This document shows, one piece after another, positions 1 through 6,806 of a DNA stretch of 64,000 nt (positions are counted from its first letter, which is position 1; each line of letters starts with the position of its first letter). Made by a program: the position numbers and the translations under genes. The DNA is from Bradyrhizobium sp. CER78 (GTDB taxonomy: Bacteria; Pseudomonadota; Alphaproteobacteria; Rhizobiales; Xanthobacteraceae). Under the pieces are notes generated by a model that was not told the DNA's origin, searched no databases, and saw only the letters and a program-made list of their open reading frames with translations. The DNA lies in NCBI RefSeq assembly GCF_029846235.1, contig NZ_JARVWP010000007.1:124001-188000 (forward strand), given 5' to 3'.

Positions 1-185
1 AGCAGGATCTTACCTTCGGTCGGCAGCTCGAGGCCGGCGATCATGCGCAAGGTCGTGGTCTTGCCGCAGCCGGAGGGCCCGAGCATCGCGAAGAACGTGC
101 CGTCGTCGATCGTAAACGTCGAGCCTTCCACCGCGGTGAACCGATCGAACGACTTGCGCAGGTTTTCGATGCGGATCTGTGCCAT
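1..185 (-). CDS. ABC transporter ATP-binding protein, MalK/UgpC type (partial)
   Basis: Only the first ~61 codons are inside the window; the gene runs off the left edge. The N-terminus reads MAQIRIENLRKSF and carries a complete Walker A motif, GPSGCGKTT at residues 36-44, as in the CUT1 carbohydrate importer ATPases (MalK, UgpC, SmoK). It is the last visible gene of a minus-strand operon with a binding protein, two permeases and a small membrane protein, so it should energise that importer at the cytoplasmic face. The rest of the nucleotide-binding domain and any C-terminal regulatory domain cannot be seen. Confidence 0.93.
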   Translation of the reverse strand, partial: MAQIRIENLRKSFDRFTAVEGSTFTIDDGTFFAMLGPSGCGKTTTLRMIAGLELPTEGKIL

Positions 186-189
186 GGCC

Positions 190-390
190 CTATTCCGGAA
201 AATGGCTGACGATGACGAAGCCGACCGTGCCGGCCAGGATCGTCACGAAGGAGTAGCTGTAGAGATCGATCGACCAGGGCTGCACCAGCATGATGATGCC
301 GCCGCCGATCAGGGTCATCGCGGCGGCCTCCCACGGCCCCCGGCGAAACCAGCGCGCTGCGCCACCTTTGGCAACCACAGAGCCGCTCAT
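190..390 (-). CDS. Small two-helix membrane protein in an ABC importer operon
   Basis: This 66-residue ORF starts MSGSVVAKGG and has two hydrophobic stretches, at about residues 24-37 and 44-61, separated by a short polar turn. Its ATG overlaps the stop of the upstream permease by 4 bp (ATGA), and its stop lies only 4 bp before the ATPase start, so it is translationally embedded in the operon. I do not recognise a named family. Its position between permease and ATPase suggests an accessory or stabilising subunit of the transporter; this is inference from context. Longer upstream starts would run in a different frame inside the permease gene and were not chosen. Confidence 0.7.
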   Translation of the reverse strand: MSGSVVAKGGAARWFRRGPWEAAAMTLIGGGIIMLVQPWSIDLYSYSFVTILAGTVGFVIVSHFPE

Positions 391-1349
391 TTGCGCACCG
401 CTCCGAAGGTGATGCCGCGCAGCAGATGCTTGCGGAGCAGCACGGTGAACATGACGATCGGGACGACGAACAGCGTGGTCGCGGCGGCAACCGCCGGCCA
501 ATCCTGCCCACCCTCGCCGATGATGAAGGGGATGAACGGCGGCATGGTCTGCGCCTCGCCGCTGGTCAGCAGCACGGCGAAGGCATACTCGTTCCAGGAG
601 AAGATCAGGCAGAAGATCGCGGTCGCAGCGATGCCGGTGACGGCCTGCGGCAACACCACCTTGCGCAGCGCCTGCAGCCGCGTATAGCCGTCGACCAGCG
701 CCGCCTCCTCATATTCGCGCGGGATCTCGTCGATGAAGCCCTTGAGCAGCCAGACCGCAAGCGAGACGTTCACCGCGGTGTAGAGCAGGATCATGCCGAG
801 CCGCGTGTCGGTCAGGTTGAGCTGCCGGTACATCAGATAGATCGGAATCGCCACCGCGACCGGCGGCATCATGCGCGTCGAGAGGATGAAGAACAGCAGA
901 TCGTCCGCCAGCGGAATGCGGAAGCGCGAGAATGCGTAGGCCGCGAGCGTGCCGAGGAAGACCGCAAGGAAGGTCGAGCCGAAGCCGATGATCAGCGAGT
1001 TGACGAAGCGCGGCACCACCTTGGACGGCCCGGCGATCACCATGTCCCGCTTCCGCACCAGCTGGTCGTACCAGGTCTCCGGTGGCGGCAGCTTGGCGAT
1101 GAAGTCAGGCGTCTGGCGCGTCCGCACGGTGAACAGGTTGACATAGCCTTCGAGCGTCGGCTCGAAGATCACCTTGGGCGGATAGGCGATGGCGTCGCTC
1201 TGCGACTTGAAGGCGGTGGCGACGATCCACAGCAGCGGCAGGATCGTGATCACTGCATAGAGGATGACGAGGCCGCCGGCGAACGCCTTGGTGCGCGGCG
1301 AGGCTTCGACGATGGAATGCGCGGTGGATCTGGTGGCGGCAGCGGTCAT
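387..1349 (-). CDS. Carbohydrate ABC transporter permease, MalG type
   Basis: The 320-residue inner-membrane permease has six or so hydrophobic segments. The EAA-type cytoplasmic loop (EYEEAALVDGYTRLQALRKVVLPQA, about residues 205-229) contacts the ATPase. The start at MTAAATRS is chosen because its ATG overlaps the stop of the upstream permease by 4 bp, whereas the longer in-frame extension lies wholly inside that gene. A polar loop of about 40 residues follows the first helix. Together with the MalF-type partner it should form the transmembrane channel. The substrate is not determinable from sequence; CUT1 relatives carry sugars, polyols or glycerol phosphates. Confidence 0.93.
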   Translation of the reverse strand: MTAAATRSTAHSIVEASPRTKAFAGGLVILYAVITILPLLWIVATAFKSQSDAIAYPPKVIFEPTLEGYVNLFTVRTRQTPDFIAKLPPPETWYDQLVRKRDMVIAGPSKVVPRFVNSLIIGFGSTFLAVFLGTLAAYAFSRFRIPLADDLLFFILSTRMMPPVAVAIPIYLMYRQLNLTDTRLGMILLYTAVNVSLAVWLLKGFIDEIPREYEEAALVDGYTRLQALRKVVLPQAVTGIAATAIFCLIFSWNEYAFAVLLTSGEAQTMPPFIPFIIGEGGQDWPAVAAATTLFVVPIVMFTVLLRKHLLRGITFGAVRK

Positions 1350-2320
1350 CGTTGCTTCACCTTGTTGAGCGTCTTGACATAGATGTTGGCGGCGCCGAAC
1401 ACGGTCACGAACAGGATGATGGCGAGCGCCGAGGAATAGCCGGTGCGCCACTTCTCGAACGCCGCGCGCTTCAGCGAGATTGACACCAGCTCGGTGGTCG
1501 AGCCCGGCCCGCCCGAGGTCAAGAGATTGACCATGTCGAACATCTTGAAGTTCTCGATAGCGCGGAACAGCACCGCGAGCATCAGGAACGGCACCGTCAT
1601 CGGCAGCGTAATCGACCAGAACTGCCGCCATGCCGAGGCGCGATCGACTTCCGCGGCCTCATAGATGTAATCGGGGATCGAGCGCAGCCCGGCGAGGCAG
1701 ATCAGCATGACGTAAGGCGCCCACATCCAGGTATCGACCAGCACGATGGTCCACGGCGCCAGCGCCACCTGCCCGGTCATGCTGAACGAGCTCGGCGGCA
1801 CGCCGGTGAACAGGCTGATCAGATGGTTGAACGGCCCGATCTGCGGCTGCAGCAGCAGCGTCCAGAAATTGCCGACCACCGCCGGCGACAGCATCATCGG
1901 CAGCAAGATGATCGTGGTCCAGAAACTGTGGCCGCGAAACTGACGGTTGATCAGGAGCGCGAGACCGAACCCGACAACCACCTGCAACACGACCGACGAG
2001 ATCACGAACTGCGCCGTGGTCTGCAGCCGGACCCAGACATCCTCGTCGGTGAGGATGTCCCTGAAATTGTCGAGGCCAACGAACCGCAGCGGCAGATAGG
2101 ACATGCTGAGGTTGAGGTTGGTGAAGGACAGCCTGATCATCCAGATCAGCGGAAAGATGTTGATCGCAAGCAGCAGCGCGATCGTCGGCGCGACGAACAG
2201 CCAGGCAATGGCCCGGTCCGACAGGCCGCGGACGCGCCGGGCGTCGCGGGATTTGGCAGGCGTGCTCACGCCTGGCATCGTAGCATGATCGGGTTGCAGG
2301 ATCGTCGTCATCGTGTCCAT
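1346..2320 (-). CDS. Carbohydrate ABC transporter permease, MalF type
   Basis: This 324-residue protein has a cytoplasmic N-terminal tail, a first helix at about residues 36-57 and further helices typical of the MalF/UgpA branch. An EAA loop (YEAAEVDRASAWRQFWSITLP) lies near residues 220-240. It overlaps the next permease by 4 bp and follows the binding-protein gene by about 70 bp, so the three are probably cotranscribed. The start could be this ATG or the in-frame ATG three codons later; neither has a strong ribosome-binding site. Expected role: one half of the importer's membrane channel. Confidence 0.93.
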   Translation of the reverse strand: MDTMTTILQPDHATMPGVSTPAKSRDARRVRGLSDRAIAWLFVAPTIALLLAINIFPLIWMIRLSFTNLNLSMSYLPLRFVGLDNFRDILTDEDVWVRLQTTAQFVISSVVLQVVVGFGLALLINRQFRGHSFWTTIILLPMMLSPAVVGNFWTLLLQPQIGPFNHLISLFTGVPPSSFSMTGQVALAPWTIVLVDTWMWAPYVMLICLAGLRSIPDYIYEAAEVDRASAWRQFWSITLPMTVPFLMLAVLFRAIENFKMFDMVNLLTSGGPGSTTELVSISLKRAAFEKWRTGYSSALAIILFVTVFGAANIYVKTLNKVKQR

Positions 2321-2390
2321 CGGCTGGGCTGGTTCGGCTTCCCCGGGGCGGCCCTCGGGGAAGCCGGTTCAGGTGGAGTGTGGGCGCCTG

Positions 2391-3749
2391 CTATTGCGAG
2401 GCGACTTCCTTGCCCTGCTCCTTGAACACCTTGGTCCAGTCCTTGACCAGGAGATCCAGTGCCTGCTGCGCCGTGCCCTTGTCGGCGACGACGTAGTCAT
2501 GCACCCGCTTCTGCATGTCGAGCAGCAACTGCGCGTAGGACGGCTCGGCCCAGAAGTCCTTGACGATCCCCATCGACTCCAGGAATTGCGGCGCGAACGC
2601 CGCGCTCTTGGGGAAGTCGGGCGCGTCGACCACCGCCTTCAGCGCCGAGTAGCCGCCGATCTGCCACCATTTCTGCTGCACGGCAGGCTGCGCGAACCAC
2701 TTGATGTAGGCGAGCGCGTCGTCCTTGCGGTCGGAGGTCGCCACCACCGAGATGCCCTGTCCGCCGAGCTGGGTGAAATGCCCCTTCGGACCGGCCGGAT
2801 TGACGAAGAAGCCGATCTTGTCGCCGCCGACATTCGGATCCTTGTAGAGGCCGGGGAAGAACGCGAACCAGTTCATCTGCATCGCGACCTGGCCGGACTT
2901 GAAGGCATCGAGGCCTTCCTGCATGTAGGCGTTGGTCATGCCCGGCGCGGTGCAGCACTTGTAGAGCTCCTTGTAGAACTCGAGCCCCTTGGCCGCGTCG
3001 GCGGAATTGACGATGCCCTGCATCTGGTACGGCTTCTTCGGATTGTCGTAGGCGAAGCCGTAATTGTAGAGCACGTTGGTCACGCCCATCGTGATGCCTT
3101 CCGAGCCGCGCTCGGTGAAGATGTAGGCGCCGTAGACCTTCTTGCCGTCGATCTCGCGGCCCTGGAAGAACTCGGCGATCTGCTTCAGCTCGTCATAGGT
3201 CTTCGGCGGCGCTAGGTCGCGGCCGTACTTGGCCTTGAACGCGGATTGGATCTCGGGCCGCGAGAACCAGTCCATGCGATAGGTCCAGCCCACCGCATCG
3301 GCCATCGCCGGCAGCGCCCAGTAGTTCGGCGTGTTCTTCGGCCACTGCGAGTAGCCGACCACGGTCGCCGGGACGAAATCGTCCATCGAGATCTTCTCCT
3401 TGTCGAAGAAGTCGTTGAGCTTGACGTACCACTTGTTCTCGGCGGCGCCGCCGATCCACTGGCTGTCGCCGATGATCAGGTCGCAGAGCTTGCCGTGGGA
3501 GTTGAGCTCGTTGAGGAAGCGATCAGCGTAGCTCGTCCAGGGGACGAACTCGTATTTCATCTCGATGCCGGATTGCTTGGTGAAGTCCTTGCCCAGCTCG
3601 ACCAGCGCGTTGGCCGGATCCCATGCCGCCCAGCACAGCGTGAGTTGCTTGCCTTGTGCCGCGGCTTGCCCGCCGCCGAGAACTCCGAGTGCAGCAACCG
3701 CAACGACCGCGGACGCCGCCGTACTACGCAACCATCTCAATGTTCGCAT
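2391..3749 (-). CDS. Extracellular solute-binding protein of a carbohydrate-type ABC importer
   Basis: This periplasmic protein of 452 residues begins MRTLRWLRS and has a clear Sec signal peptide (hydrophobic core AVVAVAALGVLGGG, cleavage probably after AAAQ near residue 32). The mature part has the layout of family 1 binding proteins. The start is set by a strong GGGAGGAAA ribosome-binding site just upstream; an in-frame extension of 52 codons would destroy the signal peptide. It is the first gene of the importer operon and captures the substrate for the two permeases. The substrate is unknown. About 900 bp of gene-free DNA with operator-like inverted repeats lies upstream. Confidence 0.92.
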   Translation of the reverse strand: MRTLRWLRSTAASAVVAVAALGVLGGGQAAAQGKQLTLCWAAWDPANALVELGKDFTKQSGIEMKYEFVPWTSYADRFLNELNSHGKLCDLIIGDSQWIGGAAENKWYVKLNDFFDKEKISMDDFVPATVVGYSQWPKNTPNYWALPAMADAVGWTYRMDWFSRPEIQSAFKAKYGRDLAPPKTYDELKQIAEFFQGREIDGKKVYGAYIFTERGSEGITMGVTNVLYNYGFAYDNPKKPYQMQGIVNSADAAKGLEFYKELYKCCTAPGMTNAYMQEGLDAFKSGQVAMQMNWFAFFPGLYKDPNVGGDKIGFFVNPAGPKGHFTQLGGQGISVVATSDRKDDALAYIKWFAQPAVQQKWWQIGGYSALKAVVDAPDFPKSAAFAPQFLESMGIVKDFWAEPSYAQLLLDMQKRVHDYVVADKGTAQQALDLLVKDWTKVFKEQGKEVASQ

Positions 3750-3936
3750 AATCCATTTCCTCCCTATCGTTGAAGCACCTGACCCGCTCGGCGCATCCTG
3801 CCGGATTGACGCCGACACTCCGAAACCGAGTTGATGAGCGATGATGGAGAGCGAGACGAAACGCGCCCGGAAATCGAGATCCGGACGACTGGGCTCCTCC
3901 CACACATCGGCTCGATGCGCGATGTTTATCGTTCTT

Positions 3937-3955
3937 GTAATACTAAACGTATTAC
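3937..3955. promoter_or_regulatory. Inverted repeat, candidate operator upstream of the ABC importer operon
   Basis: GTAATAC and GTATTAC form a perfect 7-bp inverted repeat with a 5-bp spacer, in an AT-rich stretch about 190 bp before the binding-protein start. Read on the minus strand, the site and its flank share TTTAGTANNACGTTT with a second site at 4090-4112, which supports a common DNA-binding protein. The regulator is not identified. Confidence 0.45.
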
Positions 3956-4089
3956 TAAATTCAGGAGCCCGTCAAGCCGGTTTCTTGGGAGCCGCGAAGA
4001 AGGGCCGATTGAGTGTATCTGCCCGGGCGTTCGCTCGCACTGCAGCAACGCCGGATGATGGAAGACACCAGAGCAGGCTCGGTTCAATG

Positions 4090-4112
4090 TTTAGTACCAC
4101 GTTTTACTGAAC
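4090..4112. promoter_or_regulatory. Second operator-like site sharing TTTAGTANNACGTTT
   Basis: The plus strand reads TTTAGTACCACGTTT, matching 13 of 15 positions of the minus-strand sequence at 3943-3959. It is also framed by GTTCA (4082-4086) and TGAAC (4108-4112). The two sites are about 150 bp apart in opposite orientation, an arrangement compatible with looping or with control of divergent transcripts. Confidence 0.35.
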
Positions 4113-4213
4113 GTTCAGCGCGAGAATAGAACGCCTTGCCCCCGGCGCATTGCGCCATCTGAAACGAGCGATGGCCGACACCCACACGCGTCTCGCGTCA
4201 GTTCGTCAAAGCG

Positions 4214-4399
4214 AGGCTCCGCGATCGACCCCAACCGATCGCGGAGCCTGCTCGACAGTTGTGTCTCAACAGTTGTCTGCTGTGTCGCGTGGCGCCGCCA
4301 CGCCTTGGCTGCGAGCGCGAAGCGCGTCCGGCGAAGCCAAATCAGCGTGGGATTTGAGGCAATGCGATCACGCATTGTTACGCGCGGTGCAAATTGCAC
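4214..4399. other. Cluster of four perfect hairpins in a gene-free region
   Basis: The 926-bp interval 3750-4675 has no convincing gene. It holds four perfect stems: 4214-4249 (14-bp stem AGGCTCCGCGATCG, 8-nt loop), 4287-4303 (8-bp GCGTGGCG, 1-nt loop), 4360-4377 (7-bp CAATGCG, 4-nt loop) and 4383-4399 (8-bp CGGTGCAA, 1-nt loop). None has a T-run, so they are not ordinary intrinsic terminators. They could be part of a structured leader of the downstream secreted-protein gene, a small RNA, or protein-binding palindromes. Confidence 0.5.
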
Positions 4400-4675
4400 C
4401 GACGGCCTCAGCGCTGCGCGAGACTGTTGAGATGGGCGCAGAACATCGCGGCCGTCGCATGCCCCCATCTGACGTCTTCAGCAGTATCGCGACCGCCGGA
4501 CGGAAATTGCCGTCATATTTTGGCCATAGCCCGTTTCTTAAAGGCCCGGGCGGGCCATGTCCCGCCTCTGTTTTGCGTCGTCCGGCCGATGCGGCCGCTT
4601 CGCAACCAAATCGCAGATCATCGCTGCGCCTCCCCCACAACACGGATGGTCTGCCAACAACAAGAGGACTTTGTA

Positions 4676-5059
4676 ATGCGTAAAACTCTCGCGGCTGTCG
4701 CCGTGCTTTTGGCCTTCGCCTCGTCCGCTGCTGAAGCGCGCGGTCGTCATCACCATCATCGGCATTATGCACATTCCGGTCGCCCCGCTGCGTGGTGCGG
4801 ATGGTTCATGCGCACGCAGGTCGGCAGCGATCCGGGTCCGCAATACAATCTGGCGCGATCCTGGGCGCGATACGGCAGCAATGCCGGCGGCCCTTCGATC
4901 GGCGCGATCGTCGTCTGGCGTCATCACGTCGGCAAGATCGTGGGCCACGAGAACGGCCAGTGGATCGTGCAGAGCGGCAACGATGGACACGCCGTGCGCA
5001 CGCGGCCGCGCTCACTGGCCGGCGCCATCGCGTTCCGCAACGCCTACGCCCAGTTTTAG
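4676..5059 (+). CDS. Secreted small protein with CHAP/NlpC-like Cys and His motifs
   Basis: This 127-residue protein has a signal peptide (MRKTLAAVAVLLAFASSAAEA) followed by a His-rich segment. The mature part contains AWCGWFMR near residue 40 and GAIVVWRHHVGKIVG near residues 76-90. A WCG(W/A)F cysteine plus a later HVGxVVG histidine is the pattern of CHAP/NlpC-P60-like peptidoglycan endopeptidases and the related TIGR02594 family, so a periplasmic cell-wall function is inferred. A CAAGAGGAC ribosome-binding site fixes this start over longer in-frame starts. An intrinsic terminator lies about 110 bp downstream. The protein is shorter than typical NlpC/P60 enzymes, so activity is uncertain. 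Confidence 0.75.
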   Translation: MRKTLAAVAVLLAFASSAAEARGRHHHHRHYAHSGRPAAWCGWFMRTQVGSDPGPQYNLARSWARYGSNAGGPSIGAIVVWRHHVGKIVGHENGQWIVQSGNDGHAVRTRPRSLAGAIAFRNAYAQF

Positions 5060-5170
5060 GGAACTTCGCTTCAGCGCTGACATCCATGCGTGCGACACCG
5101 AGCGGTATACGAACCGTTCATCATCCCGGCCTACGCTGAGTTAGGGTTTCGCCCTGAAGCCCTCAGACGG

Positions 5171-5208
5171 GCGCCGTCACCTGTGTTGACCAGGTGGCGG
5201 CGCTTTTT
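5171..5208 (+). terminator. Intrinsic terminator
   Basis: GCGCCGTCACCTG pairs with CAGGTGGCGGCGC (one G-T mismatch, 7-nt loop), followed immediately by TTTTT. It would end plus-strand transcription from the secreted-protein gene. Confidence 0.8.
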
Positions 5209-5223
5209 CAGGAATGCACCAGC

Positions 5224-5373
5224 TTGCCTCAGAAACCGAAAAAAGCCGCGGCGGTCTCCACGACTGCTTCCTATTGGTCAGCCGCTTACGTCAGTTTCCG
5301 CAATGGCGTGACCGTGTTCGCTGTGACAGGTGGCGTTCTCGGGTTTCTGCTGGTCGCCAGGCACTATCTCTGA
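5224..5373 (+). CDS. Possible 49-residue single-helix membrane protein (TTG start)
   Basis: An unlisted short frame starts at TTG with CAGGAA about 10 bp upstream. It encodes a basic N-terminus (LPQKPKKAAAV) followed by a well-formed hydrophobic helix (VTVFAVTGGVLGFLLVA) and stops 4 bp before the convergent TetR gene. The layout is that of a small inner-membrane protein, but the start is non-ATG and the ORF directly follows a terminator, so it would need its own promoter. I do not recognise a family. It could be a chance frame. Confidence 0.3.
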   Translation: MPQKPKKAAAVSTTASYWSAAYVSFRNGVTVFAVTGGVLGFLLVARHYL

Positions 5374-5377
5374 ACCG

Positions 5378-6010
5378 TCAGCGCTTTCCGAGACTCTTCA
5401 GATACGCGCAGAACATGTCGGCCATGGCCCCGGCATAGCTCTCGATCTCGGCCTGACTTCGCGGGCTCTCCGAAAAATCCTTGCCCACCGTGCTGAGCGT
5501 CGTCGTGATCAGATCGCCCGCCATCGCGCGCACCGCATCAGACGCCTTCGGTAAAGCCTCGCGCATGAACATCTCGACGATGCGCTCGCCGGAGGCCCGC
5601 ACCTCGCGAGCTTCGGGCGCGTCGCGATAGAGCGGCGCGGCGTCGTTGAGTGCAACGCGCACCGCAGCCTCCTCGCATTCGGAGCGGATGAAGGCGTGCA
5701 CCAGCGCGCGCAGCCGGTCCAATGGCGGCCGCGCGGCGTCCTCGAGGATGTCGCGCAGCAGGCTGATGTTCTGCCGCCACTCGTCGCTCTGCAGCCGGAA
5801 CAGGATCGAGGCCTTGTTCGGAAAATACTGATACAGCGAGCCGACGCTGACGCCGGCCTTCTCGGCCACACGCGCCGTCGTGAAGCGCTGCGCGCCTTCC
5901 TTCGTCAAAACCTGAACAGCAGCATCGAGAATAGCCGCGACGAGCTCCGTCGAGCGGGCTTGTTGCGGCTGTTTTCGTGAGGAAATTGAAGAGGCTCGCC
6001 GTTCAGTCAT
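5378..6010 (-). CDS. TetR/AcrR-family transcriptional regulator
   Basis: The 210-residue protein has the TetR N-terminal helix-turn-helix. The recognition segment TTARVAEKAGVSVGSLYQYFPNK lies at about residues 42-65, including the diagnostic GSLYQYFPNK. The all-helical C-terminal ligand and dimer domain follows. It is divergent from the O-methyltransferase gene, with a perfect palindrome between them, so it probably represses that gene and itself. The ligand is unknown. Confidence 0.93.
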   Translation of the reverse strand: MTERRASSISSRKQPQQARSTELVAAILDAAVQVLTKEGAQRFTTARVAEKAGVSVGSLYQYFPNKASILFRLQSDEWRQNISLLRDILEDAARPPLDRLRALVHAFIRSECEEAAVRVALNDAAPLYRDAPEAREVRASGERIVEMFMREALPKASDAVRAMAGDLITTTLSTVGKDFSESPRSQAEIESYAGAMADMFCAYLKSLGKR

Positions 6011-6051
6011 GGACGCCTGATGGTCCCCTCGGGGAATGCGATTAGCGAATG

Positions 6052-6065
6052 CGAATAATTATTCG
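6052..6065. promoter_or_regulatory. Palindromic operator between tetR-like gene and methyltransferase
   Basis: CGAATAATTATTCG is a perfect 14-bp palindrome in the 106-bp divergent intergenic region, partly echoed by GCGAAT just upstream. TetR regulators usually bind such palindromes next to their own gene, which makes this the likely operator. Confidence 0.6.
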
Positions 6066-6116
6066 TATTTATGGCGAGGCGCAAGGACGCGCCGTTTTTT
6101 TTGACCGGAGACTTAC

Positions 6117-6782
6117 ATGACGACCCTCACCTCACCCCAACTCGCAGGCCTGCTCGACCGCTTGTTCGCGCAAGCTTCCGCCGCGGTGGAGGAAACCCAA
6201 CTCGCAGTGGCCGACCTTTCCGACGAGGAACGTACGCGCCTGATGCGGAGCAGGACCGACTACCGCGCACTGTACGGCCGCTTCAACAATGTGCCGCTCG
6301 CGGTCTCGCGCGAGACCGGTGCGCTGCTCTACATGCTGGCGCGCGGCACGCGGGCACGGAGCATCGTCGAGTTCGGGACTTCGTTCGGCATCTCAACGCT
6401 GCACCTGGCCGCGGCGCTGCGCGACAATGGCGGCGGCCGGCTGATCACCAGCGAGTTCGAATCGTCAAAGGTGGTGCGCGCCCGGGACAATCTCGTCGCC
6501 GGCGGCCTCAATGATCTGGTCGAGATCCGCGAAGGCGATGCGCTGGAGACGCTGCGCACGGGTCTGCCCGATGCGATCGATCTCGTGCTGCTCGACGGCG
6601 CCAAGGCGCTCTATCCCGACATCCTCGATCTCGTGGAGAGCCGCCTGAAGCCGGGTGCCTTCATCGTCGCCGACAATGCCGACCACAGCCCCGGCTATCT
6701 GGCGCGGGTGCGTTCGCCGGCGAACGGCTACATCTCGACGCCGTTCGGCGGCGACGTCGAACTGTCGATGCGCCTGGGCTGA
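6117..6782 (+). CDS. Class I SAM-dependent O-methyltransferase
   Basis: This 221-residue cytoplasmic protein has the family 3 O-methyltransferase pattern. Motif I is VEFGTSFGISTLHLAAAL near residues 82-99, an acidic residue follows in ITSEFE, and VLLDGAKALYPDILDLV occurs near 157-173, as in catechol and caffeoyl-CoA O-methyltransferases. It is preceded by a GGAG ribosome-binding site and is divergent from a TetR regulator that likely controls it. A small hydroxylated aromatic is a plausible substrate, but this cannot be read from the sequence. Confidence 0.9.
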   Translation: MTTLTSPQLAGLLDRLFAQASAAVEETQLAVADLSDEERTRLMRSRTDYRALYGRFNNVPLAVSRETGALLYMLARGTRARSIVEFGTSFGISTLHLAAALRDNGGGRLITSEFESSKVVRARDNLVAGGLNDLVEIREGDALETLRTGLPDAIDLVLLDGAKALYPDILDLVESRLKPGAFIVADNADHSPGYLARVRSPANGYISTPFGGDVELSMRLG

Positions 6783-6806
6783 AGCCGACGTGCAAGAAGC
6801 GCGCGA

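Noticed and set aside
5061..5311. Plus-strand ORF 5090-5311
   Set aside because: It spans the intrinsic terminator at 5171-5208 and has no signal, motif or ribosome-binding site.
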